Source of the DNA: an uncultured Clostridium sp. | GTDB taxonomy: Bacteria > Bacillota > Clostridia > Lachnospirales > Lachnospiraceae | DNA: 51,253 bases | Assembly: GCA_947644195.1 (NCBI GenBank) | Contig: CANRZB010000026.1 | Location: 1 to 51,253 of the forward strand | Reading direction: 5' to 3' | Part shown: positions 8,819 to 16,474 of the stretch, one piece after another | Position numbering within the stretch: position 1 is the first letter of the stretch | How the letters are laid out: every line of letters begins with the position of its first letter | Notes under the pieces: generated by a model | The model's input: only the letters and a program-made list of their open reading frames with translations | Told to the model about the DNA's origin: nothing | Database searches by the model: none | Program-made: the position numbers and the translations under genes

Positions 8819-10081
8819 ATGATTATAATTATAGGCGTAAAATTCCGCAAATCCGGTAAAGTATACTACTTTGACCCTGTCGGATTACCAATTGAGAAGG
8901 GAAATCATGTCATTGTAGAAACGGCGCGTGGAATTGAATATGGTAAAGTAGTTCTGCCGCCCAAGGAAGTAACCGATGACCAGGTGGTACAACCACTGAA
9001 ACCTGTGATCCGCTTGTCAACGGAGGAGGATGACCGCACTGCAGAAGAAAATATAAAAAGCGAAAAAGAAGCATTTAAAATTTGCTTGGAAAAAATTAAA
9101 AAGCATCAATTACAGATGAAATTAATTGATTCTGAATATACTTTTGACCGCAATAAACTACTCTTTTATTTTACTGCGGATGGACGCATTGACTTCCGGG
9201 AGTTAGTCAAGGATCTCGCTTCGGTTTTTCATACCCGTATTGAACTGCGTCAGATCGGTGTGAGGGATGAGACAAAGTTGATCGGTGGAATCGCCATATG
9301 TGGCAGACCTCTTTGCTGCCACTCTTATCTGACGGAATTTGCGCCGGTTTCCATTAAAATGGCAAAGGAACAAAACCTATCCCTGAATCCATCCAAAATA
9401 TCAGGAGTCTGTGGACGTCTGATGTGCTGCCTAAAGAATGAACAGGAAGCCTATGAGGACCTTAACCGCTCCCTTCCACATATCGGCGCTGAAGTTACCA
9501 CCGACGACGGAAACCAAGGTGTTGTGCAGAGTGTCAGCGTATTACGACAGCTTGTCAAAGTCATTATCGAAAACGAAAGCGGCGTTCGGGAAGTCAAGGA
9601 ATATCATGTCAGCAATTTAAATTTCCACTCAAAAAGAAATTCCCATGCCCCTATTGCACCGGTTCTTCCTGACGAATCTCTGGATGAATCAGAACTGCGG
9701 GAATTAGAAAATCTGGAAAAAGAAGATCTGGATGAAGCTGCCGATATCGCTTACGAAGAAGAAAAGAAAGTACAGAATAAAAAGAAACCCCGCAACACAA
9801 ACCGTTCCAAATACCATGACAATTCCTATCAGCCAGAACGCAGCGGCCGCAGAGACAGAGAAAACCGAGAGCGGAAACCATATCACGAGAAAGACCACAA
9901 GCGAGAAGGCCGTGAACGAAAAGAACGGCATGAAACCCACTACCACAAAGACCCAACTGACAACAACCGAACAAACCGAAATAAGGAATATTCTGCCAAC
10001 CGGGATAACCGTCGCAGAAACCGGAATAACCGCCGTCCTCGAAGAAATAATAACGGCGGTGCCAATGGAGATAATGAATGA
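8819..10081 (+). CDS. ricT: RicT/YaaT, PSP1-domain regulatory iron-sulfur protein
   Basis: The protein has 420 residues. In B. subtilis RicT acts with RicA and RicF in an Fe-S-containing complex that promotes RNase Y-dependent mRNA processing and affects sporulation, competence and biofilm decisions. Two CxxxxCC motifs are visible: C161/C166/C167 in 'CGRPLCC' and C198/C203/C204 in 'CGRLMCC'. These are the family's conserved cysteines. The N-terminal PSP1 core is normal. After residue ~275 comes an acidic stretch and then a ~95-residue tail very rich in Arg, Asn, Glu and His, with no hydrophobic core, that B. subtilis RicT lacks. Such tails are typical of RNA-interacting disordered regions. 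The stop overlaps the next gene by four bases (ATGA), which suggests translational coupling. Confidence 0.92.
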   Translation: MIIIIGVKFRKSGKVYYFDPVGLPIEKGNHVIVETARGIEYGKVVLPPKEVTDDQVVQPLKPVIRLSTEEDDRTAEENIKSEKEAFKICLEKIKKHQLQMKLIDSEYTFDRNKLLFYFTADGRIDFRELVKDLASVFHTRIELRQIGVRDETKLIGGIAICGRPLCCHSYLTEFAPVSIKMAKEQNLSLNPSKISGVCGRLMCCLKNEQEAYEDLNRSLPHIGAEVTTDDGNQGVVQSVSVLRQLVKVIIENESGVREVKEYHVSNLNFHSKRNSHAPIAPVLPDESLDESELRELENLEKEDLDEAADIAYEEEKKVQNKKKPRNTNRSKYHDNSYQPERSGRRDRENRERKPYHEKDHKREGRERKERHETHYHKDPTDNNRTNRNKEYSANRDNRRRNRNNRRPRRNNNGGANGDNE

Positions 10082-10851
10082 ACAAAGATTCCCTGCTCCG
10101 GGAAGGAGAACGTTTAGATGACCTTCAATGCAATTACCTAAAGATCATTCAAGATCCTGGTAAATTTTGTTTTGGAATGGATGCTGTTTTACTCAGCGCT
10201 TTTGTAAAAATAAGACCGGATACCCGTATCATTGATTTGGGAACCGGAACCGGCGTCATCCCCATTTTGCTGTCGGCAAAAACAAAAGCAAAACATTTGG
10301 ACGCCCTGGAAATACAACCCGACATGGCTGACATGGCAAAACGAAGCATCCAATGGAATCAACTGCAGGACCGCATCACGGTCATTCAGGGGGATCTAAA
10401 GGAAGCATCCTCCCTCATCGGTCGCGGAATATACGATGTGGTTACCGTCAACCCACCCTATATGACGGAACATCATGGACTCAAGAACCCCCATTTGCCG
10501 AAAGCCATTGCCAGACATGAAATTCTCTGTACCCTCGAAGACGTCATTCGCGAGAGCCATGCCCTGTTAGTGCCCGGCGGACAGTTTTACATGGTTCACC
10601 GTCCATTTCGTTTGGTGGAAATTTTTACTGTCATGACAAAATACCACATAGAACCCAAACGGATCCGACTGGTGCATCCTTATGTCGATAAAGAGCCTAA
10701 TATGGTTCTGATTGAAGGAATCCGGGATGGAAAATCCAGGATAACAATAGAGCCACCGTTGATCGTCTATCAATCGGACCGAACATACACCCAGGAAATA
10801 CTACAATTATATGATCATGGATCAGAACCTTCTGAAACGAACCAGAAATGA
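10078..10851 (+). CDS. trmN6: tRNA1(Val) (adenine37-N6)-methyltransferase
   Basis: This is a SAM-dependent N6-adenine methyltransferase of the TrmN6/YfiC (B. subtilis YabB) family, 257 residues. It shows motif I 'IIDLGTGTGVIPILLS' and the catalytic NPPY at 125-128, diagnostic for N6-adenine methylation. Its place between ricT and rsmI is the same as yabB in B. subtilis. The ATG at 10078 overlaps the ricT stop, and the stop at 10849-10851 lies eight bases before rsmI. The substrate is inferred from the family. Confidence 0.92.
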   Translation: MNKDSLLREGERLDDLQCNYLKIIQDPGKFCFGMDAVLLSAFVKIRPDTRIIDLGTGTGVIPILLSAKTKAKHLDALEIQPDMADMAKRSIQWNQLQDRITVIQGDLKEASSLIGRGIYDVVTVNPPYMTEHHGLKNPHLPKAIARHEILCTLEDVIRESHALLVPGGQFYMVHRPFRLVEIFTVMTKYHIEPKRIRLVHPYVDKEPNMVLIEGIRDGKSRITIEPPLIVYQSDRTYTQEILQLYDHGSEPSETNQK

Positions 10852-10858
10852 GGCTGTT

Positions 10859-11701
10859 ATGTCAGGAACATTATACCTTTGTGCGACCCCGATCGGGAAT
10901 TTGGAGGATATTACACTCCGTGTACTGCATACACTGCAAGAAGTGGATCTCATCGCAGCCGAAGATACCCGCAATACTCTTCGGCTGCTCAATCATTTTG
11001 AGATTAAAACGCCCTTGACCAGTTACCACGAATATAATAAATACGACAAGGCTGCCGCTTTGGTAGAAAAACTTCTGGATGGCACCAATATTGCCCTGGT
11101 CACAGATGCCGGCACTCCTGGGATCTCCGATCCCGGAGAAGAACTGGTACGGCAGGCGCATACCGCCAGCGTTCCTGTCACCTCTCTGCCCGGAGCTTGT
11201 GCCTGTATTACAGCTTTGACGGTCTCAGGATTGCCAACTAGACGTTTTGCCTTTGAAGCTTTTTTGCCATCAGACAAAAAGGAACGTCGCAGAATACTGA
11301 CCGCGCTACAAACAGAAACCCGAACCATTATTCTGTATGAATCCCCTCATCATCTCAGGGATACGTTGTCCACACTCTATGAAAATCTTGGAAACCGCTC
11401 CCTGACAATATGCCGTGAATTAACTAAAATTCACGAAACCATTTGGCTAACTACCTTGTCCGATGCTGTCGCTTATTACCAGGATCATGACCCCAGAGGA
11501 GAATATGTACTGGTCATAGAAGGACGTAGTCCCGCTGATTTGGAAGCAGAAAAACAAGCATCCTGGGAAGCGGTACCTTTGGAAGAACATATGGAACGCT
11601 ATCTGTCCGAGGGACTATCCCGTAAGGATGCCATGAAACGGGTTGCAGCAGACCGCGGCGTTTCAAAACGTGAAATATACCAAAGCCTGCTGCCATCTTA
11701 A
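10859..11701 (+). CDS. rsmI: 16S rRNA 2'-O-ribose C1402 methyltransferase
   Basis: RsmI methylates C1402 in the ribosomal P-site of 16S rRNA. The 280-residue protein opens with 'GTLYLCATPIGNLEDITLRVL' and carries 'AAEDTRNT', 'ALVTDAGTPGISDPGEELVR' and 'PGACACITAL', all hallmarks of the tetrapyrrole-methylase fold of RsmI. The ATG at 10859 is chosen because GAGG (10850-10853) precedes it and it gives the canonical N-terminus; the in-frame ATG at 10811 lies inside trmN6. It is the last gene of the conserved tmk-rsmI run. Confidence 0.96.
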   Translation: MSGTLYLCATPIGNLEDITLRVLHTLQEVDLIAAEDTRNTLRLLNHFEIKTPLTSYHEYNKYDKAAALVEKLLDGTNIALVTDAGTPGISDPGEELVRQAHTASVPVTSLPGACACITALTVSGLPTRRFAFEAFLPSDKKERRRILTALQTETRTIILYESPHHLRDTLSTLYENLGNRSLTICRELTKIHETIWLTTLSDAVAYYQDHDPRGEYVLVIEGRSPADLEAEKQASWEAVPLEEHMERYLSEGLSRKDAMKRVAADRGVSKREIYQSLLPS

Positions 11702-11755
11702 CTTTCATTTATTTTCAATCAAAATTTTTGCATAAAGAATGAGGATCTGGTAAAA

Positions 11756-11782
11756 ATGATAACAGAAAGGAGCTGTTATCAT
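11756..11782 (+). promoter_or_regulatory. Perfect inverted repeat displaying the ribosome-binding site in its loop
   Basis: ATGATAACAG (11756-11765) and CTGTTATCAT (11773-11782) are a perfect 10-bp inverted repeat, and the 7-nt loop AAAGGAG is the ribosome-binding site of the next gene. The right arm includes the first two bases of the start codon. It could be an mRNA hairpin affecting initiation, or a DNA operator. Confidence 0.55.
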
Positions 11783-12152
11783 GAAAAAACTGAATTCACG
11801 TTATTTACGATCTTCCGGCACACATGTCCCCCGGTACTTCGTCCTTGGCTTAGCTATATTCTGCTGGTTTGCAGCGTTAATTCAATGTTTAAAATCACAA
11901 AAAGATAGTTCTTTTATACGTCCATTTATTGAAACAGCGGTACCTGCTTATTCTACCCAATGTCTCAAAGATTCTTCCTCCTACTGTATCTATTCCCATG
12001 AAGCTGACGATTATTATGATTACTATTTTTATAGTCCACTGATAGAAGCAGCCGGTGTAAAACCAATTGGCCAGGGCTATAATGTTCATGTTGCTGTCAA
12101 AAAAGACGGTTCTGTCTATCTGGGCTTTCCAAATATTACCTGTGACTTTTAA
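11781..12152 (+). CDS. Small membrane-anchored protein of unknown function
   Basis: The protein has 123 residues. One hydrophobic segment (about residues 19-36, 'YFVLGLAIFCWFAALIQC') is preceded by a basic N-terminus, giving a type II or uncleaved signal-anchor with the C-terminal part outside. The external part has three cysteines and a tyrosine-rich stretch 'DDYYDYYFYSPL' and ends 'VAVKKDGSVYLGFPNITCDF'. I do not recognise a family. The ribosome site sits in the loop of a perfect inverted repeat. The gene converges with, and overlaps by 3-4 bases, a minus-strand gene at 12149. It lies between rsmI and the surface-protein cluster. Confidence 0.6.
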   Translation: MKKLNSRYLRSSGTHVPRYFVLGLAIFCWFAALIQCLKSQKDSSFIRPFIETAVPAYSTQCLKDSSSYCIYSHEADDYYDYYFYSPLIEAAGVKPIGQGYNVHVAVKKDGSVYLGFPNITCDF

Positions 12153-12496
12153 TGAAATCTGCGGCCTCTCCCATGAGGTGGATGTGGTGGGCGTGGTCTG
12201 TTCTTTTTACACCCCTCTCTACGGCACCCCATCTCATGGCATAGCAATACCTGCACCAGGGAATGAAACGATGAATCATTTTTCCGATCCCCACAGATTT
12301 GGTCCGTAATCCATTCTACCGTTACACGATCCGGATACTCATCATACATGGGACTTCCTGCATACTCCATGCTGTCACAGGCTTTTACAATACTCTCCTG
12401 CAGCAATGCAGCCTCTCTGGGCAAAAGATGCTGGCAATCCCAAGATTCCTTTTTCTCTGGAATCTCAGATTTTTCCGGCTCCACTTGAAATGTCAT
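12149..12496 (-). CDS. Small conserved hypothetical protein, clostridial type
   Basis: The protein has 115 residues from the ATG at 12496, which is preceded by AAAAGG; an in-frame ATG at 12526 would add ten residues. It carries the segment 'CDSMEYAGSPMYDEYPDRVTVEWITDQI' and a C-terminus rich in Arg, Cys, Pro and His ('CRREGCKKNRPRPPHPPHGR'). From memory, similar short proteins with an 'EYEGS-MYDEYPD' core and an Arg-rich tail occur in many Clostridia without assigned function. It is the only minus-strand gene in the first 20 kb and converges on the small membrane protein with a few bases of overlap. Confidence 0.6.
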   Translation of the reverse strand: MTFQVEPEKSEIPEKKESWDCQHLLPREAALLQESIVKACDSMEYAGSPMYDEYPDRVTVEWITDQICGDRKNDSSFHSLVQVLLCHEMGCRREGCKKNRPRPPHPPHGRGRRFH

Positions 12497-12652
12497 AATA
12501 CAACCTTTTCCATATGGTGGATTCATATCGATACCTGCTTTTTTCTTTTCATATTATTGTATGAGGCACAATCTAATATGTGTAGGTCAATCTATAAAAA
12601 AACATAATTTTCCTCCAATTTTAACGATTCTATGAAAATCAATTTCCCTTTA

Positions 12653-12681
12653 TTGCCTTTTTCTCTCAAACCTTTTATACT
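12653..12681 (+). promoter_or_regulatory. Predicted promoter for the C39-like surface protein gene
   Basis: TTGCCT (12653-12658), a 17-bp spacer and TATACT (12676-12681) lie 34 bases before the TTG start at 12715. AGGAGG follows at the right distance for translation. Confidence 0.6.
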
Positions 12682-12714
12682 ATAGTAAAACGCAGGATCA
12701 TTAGGAGGACTATT

Positions 12715-15231
12715 TTGAAACATTTATATAAATTTACCATTTTATTATTCATATTTATTGGTTCCATCTTTTATTTTAAAAAAGAAATTCCATCCATCTC
12801 AGTGGCTACCACGACAGCTACCAGTTTACAGGACTCTACATTTCCGATTGTCTATCTGCAAAATGACAAATATATGATGAATACGCTGCACGGATACAGC
12901 AGTGAATTAAACAGTGGTAATATCCGCGAATCCATCACTCCATTAAATACCAAAAAATCATTTCAGGTAAAAATTGATGAAAATGCTTCCAAGATCAAGC
13001 AGTTAAACTATGCTTTAAAGGACATTTCTAATAATGAAATTATTGAGGAAGGCAAAATCAATGCATTAGAAAAAAAAGAAAAATATAAAGTGGCAAAAAT
13101 CACACTCAAGGAAGCTCTGGAATCCAGCACGGAATATGGAATTCAGATTACTTTGACGACCAATCTCAGCAAAAAGATCCATTTTTATTCCCGAATTAAA
13201 TATTATGAAAACGATTTCTTTCTCTCGGAGAAGATGAATTTTGTTTCCAATTTCCATGAAGCATGTTTTGACGGCGGAAAGTCAATGGATTTGACGAGAT
13301 ATTTGGAGGCAAATACCAGGGATGATTCTACTTACGCGGATGTGGATATTCATTCCAATTACAAACTGATTACCTGGGGGAAACTGAATCCCAAACGATT
13401 GACCACTCCCATTCCAACCATCAAAGAAATTAATATTGAGACGGCTGCCATCCAGCAAACCTATTATATTTCAGCGACCACATCTTCTGGCAAAGAAACC
13501 TTTCAGGTCAAGGAATTTTATCGCATCCGTTATTCTGGTGGGCAGATCTATCTCCTGTATTTCCGGCGTACCATGGAAGCAACCTTTGATCCCAAGCTGA
13601 TTTCTTTGGCAAAAAGTGAATTTAAAATCGGGATCACTGCAAAAGAAGACCTGGAAATTAATTCCAGCGATTCTAACAACAAAGTAGCATTTGTGCGAAA
13701 CGGCTCACTCTGGTACTACGATATGAAAATCAATAAATTATATGAGGTTTTTACCTTTGAGAAAAACTCCAAGGATTACCTGCGGGACTGCTATGATCAG
13801 CACGATATCAAGATTATTAAAGTCGATGACCAGGGAAATATGAGTTTTGTCGTTTATGGTTATATGAATTGCGGCGATTATGAAGGACATGTTGGAATTT
13901 TGCTCTACGATTACAGTGCAGAGGATAACCGTATTACAGAACGCGTATATTTACCAATTTCCACAACCTACCAACAGCTCAAAGAGGACTTCGGAGATTT
14001 TTGTTATGTCAATGACAAAAACATCTTCTATTTCTCTCTGAACGATACGGTATATGCCTATAACATTTCTTCAAAACGATACGACATTCTGACAGAAAAT
14101 GCATCCAACGATCATTTTCTGATGTTGGAAAATGCACACTGTTTCGTCTGGTCGAACGCTTCCGACACAGGGGAAGCGAACAAAATTACCATTTTGGATC
14201 TGAACACCTCCCAGGATCTGACCGTTACCTCTGCCAAAAACGAGAGCATCGTGGTTCTGGGCACTATTGACGCTAACATTGTGTATGGGTTTGTGCGAAA
14301 CAAAGATATTCATGAGTCTACCACAGGCGATGATATTCGTCCGGCGTACAAACTTATCATCTCTGATTGTCAGGGAAATATTCTTCGGGAATATTACAAC
14401 AAAAACAAATATGTTACGAGTGCAACCGTGGAAGGCAATGTCATCCGCCTCAATCGAATCAAAAAAGTGGGGGGAGTGTGGAAGAAAGCATCGGATGACA
14501 GTATTATGAACCAAAAAAATTCCTCGGTGGAATCCATTAATCTGACATCCCGTGTTACGGATATTTCGCTGACAGAAAAATACATTTCCCTGCCTGCTGG
14601 ATTCATTATGCAGCAACAGCCAGATGTCCTTTCCACAAAATATGTGATGGTTACCGAAAATACGACAGCACGGATCACAGAATCCGACCATAAAACAAAA
14701 AAATACTATATTTATGCATACGGAGGCATTACAGCATCTTTGACCAGCGCCTCCGAAGCCATCCAATTGGCAGATGAGCAAATGGGCGTGGTAATGGATA
14801 ATGCATCCCATATTGTCTGGGAACGCGGAGGAAAATTCTTAAGCAAAGAATTATCCAATATCTCATACCCGGATGATACCTCAAATACAGTAAAAGCATG
14901 TACACAAATGCTGCTACAAGCTGCACAGATTACCACCTCCGTGTCACAACTAAAAGGGAATTCCATCATGAAAATGCTTCGTAACTACCTGGATACCCCT
15001 GTCAACCTATCAGGCTGTACCATGGATGAAGTTCTCTACTTTGTGAGCAGTGAACGTCCTGTCATTGCTATGCTGGGCGATCAACACGCTGTCCTGTTGA
15101 CGGGTTACACCTCATCTACCGTAACCTGGATGGATCCGGCAACCCGCAGAAGTACCACCATGCCGCTAACCAGGGCAGAAGAAACATTTAAAAATGCTGG
15201 ATATACGTTTGTTAGCTATATCTCTAATTAA
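12715..15231 (+). CDS. Membrane-anchored extracellular protein with C-terminal C39-like cysteine peptidase domain
   Basis: The protein has 838 residues with a TTG start at 12715 behind AGGAGG. Residues ~5-21 form a signal anchor. Residues ~40-700 are beta-rich, with repeats reminiscent of a propeller ('NKVAFVRNGSLWYYDM', 'GNMSFVVYGYMNCGDYEGHVGILLYDY'). The last ~130 residues resemble the papain-like C39 fold: a candidate catalytic C729 in 'KACTQMLLQAA', H791 in 'GDQHAVLLTGY' and D807 in 'WMDP', with the spacing and hydrophobic context of this family. The peptide substrate is unknown. No ABC transporter domain is attached, so it is not a classical bacteriocin exporter. The gene has its own promoter and is followed by a terminator. 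A pseudo-peptidase is possible, because the residues before the cysteine are not the usual 'CGPA'. Confidence 0.65.
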   Translation: MKHLYKFTILLFIFIGSIFYFKKEIPSISVATTTATSLQDSTFPIVYLQNDKYMMNTLHGYSSELNSGNIRESITPLNTKKSFQVKIDENASKIKQLNYALKDISNNEIIEEGKINALEKKEKYKVAKITLKEALESSTEYGIQITLTTNLSKKIHFYSRIKYYENDFFLSEKMNFVSNFHEACFDGGKSMDLTRYLEANTRDDSTYADVDIHSNYKLITWGKLNPKRLTTPIPTIKEINIETAAIQQTYYISATTSSGKETFQVKEFYRIRYSGGQIYLLYFRRTMEATFDPKLISLAKSEFKIGITAKEDLEINSSDSNNKVAFVRNGSLWYYDMKINKLYEVFTFEKNSKDYLRDCYDQHDIKIIKVDDQGNMSFVVYGYMNCGDYEGHVGILLYDYSAEDNRITERVYLPISTTYQQLKEDFGDFCYVNDKNIFYFSLNDTVYAYNISSKRYDILTENASNDHFLMLENAHCFVWSNASDTGEANKITILDLNTSQDLTVTSAKNESIVVLGTIDANIVYGFVRNKDIHESTTGDDIRPAYKLIISDCQGNILREYYNKNKYVTSATVEGNVIRLNRIKKVGGVWKKASDDSIMNQKNSSVESINLTSRVTDISLTEKYISLPAGFIMQQQPDVLSTKYVMVTENTTARITESDHKTKKYYIYAYGGITASLTSASEAIQLADEQMGVVMDNASHIVWERGGKFLSKELSNISYPDDTSNTVKACTQMLLQAAQITTSVSQLKGNSIMKMLRNYLDTPVNLSGCTMDEVLYFVSSERPVIAMLGDQHAVLLTGYTSSTVTWMDPATRRSTTMPLTRAEETFKNAGYTFVSYISN

Positions 15232-15314
15232 CCCAGGAGAAATACCTGGTCTCCTCAAACATTAGAATACAACCAAGAAAACCGTCGCCGTAACAAGGAA
15301 TTCCGTGATTTTAT

Positions 15315-15355
15315 ACAAACATATGTCAAAAAACATGACATATGTTTGTTATGTT
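15315..15355 (+). terminator. Terminator after the C39-like protein gene
   Basis: A perfect 14-bp stem is formed by ACAAACATATGTCA (15315-15328) and TGACATATGTTTGT (15336-15349), with a 7-nt loop, followed by TATGTTTT. Confidence 0.75.
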
Positions 15356-15361
15356 TTACTA

Positions 15362-15390
15362 TTGCCATTTCCAGTGTTTTTTGTTACAAT
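15362..15390 (+). promoter_or_regulatory. Predicted promoter for the kinase-LRR cluster
   Basis: TTGCCA (15362-15367), a 17-bp spacer and TACAAT (15385-15390) lie directly after the preceding terminator and 40 bases before the ATG at 15430. Confidence 0.6.
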
Positions 15391-15429
15391 ACTTTACACA
15401 TTAGATCTGGAAGGGAGAAAGGAGTTTCT

Positions 15430-16461
15430 ATGAAACTAATTTTTCCACTTCTAACCATTTCACTTATTTTAGGCACTATGCGATATCCGATTTCTACGGT
15501 ATCTGCCTCTGCACAGCAACACCATTCCTTTGCGACCGCAAGGAATCTCTACATGGAACAATATGTTTCCGTTACGATTGCTGCCAATGCTTCCGAATAT
15601 TGTTATTTTCATTCTCTCCATTCCCAAAAAGATACCGAAAGCTACCAAATAACGGTATCAAACTCTTCATCGATTTCTATCTCTGCTTATAACGACCAGG
15701 GAAACATGGTATCATTCAAAACTAGCGAAACCAGTGGCTCCACATGGACAGGTTCTTTGAATTGTGAGTTAGGCAATGAGCGTTTTTTTCTAGTGCTTCA
15801 AAATTTGTCGAAAAAAGATGTCTCGATTCAATTATTGGTTCAAAATCAATCTGTTTCGACCAATCCACCTTCACGAAGGCCGTACAATGGCAGCACAGGA
15901 TCTGCCACGAAAAAACCTCGAAAAACTTCAAGGCCAAAAAATTGCTCAACGAAAAAACCATCACAAAAACCTCGAAAAACCTCAAGGCCAAAAACTTTCT
16001 CATCGAAAAAACCACAGAACTCTTTTGCTCCAAAAAACATTGTAGATCCACCGTGTTTACCAAAGAAATCTGGGCAGTCCTCAAAAAAATATCAGAGGGC
16101 TTTCCCACACAATACAGAGATACCCAAAGATAATCTCAACAAATCTTCTGCCAAACCCTCACCAACAAACGCAACAAGACCCAAAACCGACACAAAGCAA
16201 CCCAACCACACCCTTTTCAGATCTAATTCCATAGTATCCTCACATTTTGTCCGAATGACCGAAGGATACTCTGTCTCTGCTTTTGAACTGCTGCCAATTT
16301 ATCTGCCAGAAAACCAATTTACCCTGGAAAGTTTAACACCCGATTTTCTATCCCTTCAAAACAACATTATCTATGCCAAAAAATCTGGTCTAGGTGTACT
16401 CCGCATCCAATATTACGGCCACACCACAACATGTACACTTTATATTCAGAAAAAAACATAA
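15430..16461 (+). CDS. Secreted basic protein, first gene of the kinase-LRR cluster
   Basis: The protein has 343 residues; the ATG at 15430 follows AAAGGAG. A signal peptide ends near 'VSASA'. Residues ~30-140 look like a beta-sandwich of the prepeptidase/PPC type ('VTIAANASEYCYFHS...', 'GNERFFLVLQNLSKKDVSIQLLV'). A low-complexity region (~150-260) rich in Lys, Pro, Ser and Thr contains two copies of an 18-residue repeat starting 'PRKTSRPK'. The C-terminal ~70 residues resemble an Ig-like (Big_2) domain ('IIYAKKSGLGVLRIQYYG'). The highly basic linker is suited to crossing or binding the anionic cell wall. The kinase-LRR gene starts 13 bases after the stop, so the two are almost certainly cotranscribed. 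I do not recognise a function. Confidence 0.65.
   Translation: MKLIFPLLTISLILGTMRYPISTVSASAQQHHSFATARNLYMEQYVSVTIAANASEYCYFHSLHSQKDTESYQITVSNSSSISISAYNDQGNMVSFKTSETSGSTWTGSLNCELGNERFFLVLQNLSKKDVSIQLLVQNQSVSTNPPSRRPYNGSTGSATKKPRKTSRPKNCSTKKPSQKPRKTSRPKTFSSKKPQNSFAPKNIVDPPCLPKKSGQSSKKYQRAFPHNTEIPKDNLNKSSAKPSPTNATRPKTDTKQPNHTLFRSNSIVSSHFVRMTEGYSVSAFELLPIYLPENQFTLESLTPDFLSLQNNIIYAKKSGLGVLRIQYYGHTTTCTLYIQKKT
15916..16023 (+). repeat. 54-bp in-frame tandem repeat (2 copies)
   Basis: Copies at 15916-15969 and 15970-16023 each encode 18 residues beginning 'PRKTSRPK'. The copies differ at several bases, so the duplication is not recent. It makes up part of the basic linker of the secreted protein. 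Confidence 0.8.
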
Positions 16462-16474
16462 AAAGGAGGTCGTC

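Noticed and set aside
9651-10085. 144-codon minus-strand frame
   Set aside because: It is antisense to the low-complexity tail of ricT; its Gly/Cys/Phe-rich translation is a by-product of the Arg/Asn-rich codons.
14071-14811. 246-codon minus-strand frame
   Set aside because: It lies wholly inside the 838-residue surface-protein gene, has no ribosome site, and encodes an improbable Cys/His/Phe-rich protein.
12715-15231. Bacteriocin-processing exporter
   Set aside because: The C39-like domain is not joined to ABC-transporter domains and no leader-peptide gene with a double-glycine motif was seen nearby.
15846-16040. Repetitive minus-strand frame rich in Phe and Gly
   Set aside because: It is the antisense reading of the 54-bp repeat of the secreted basic protein; there is no independent start signal.
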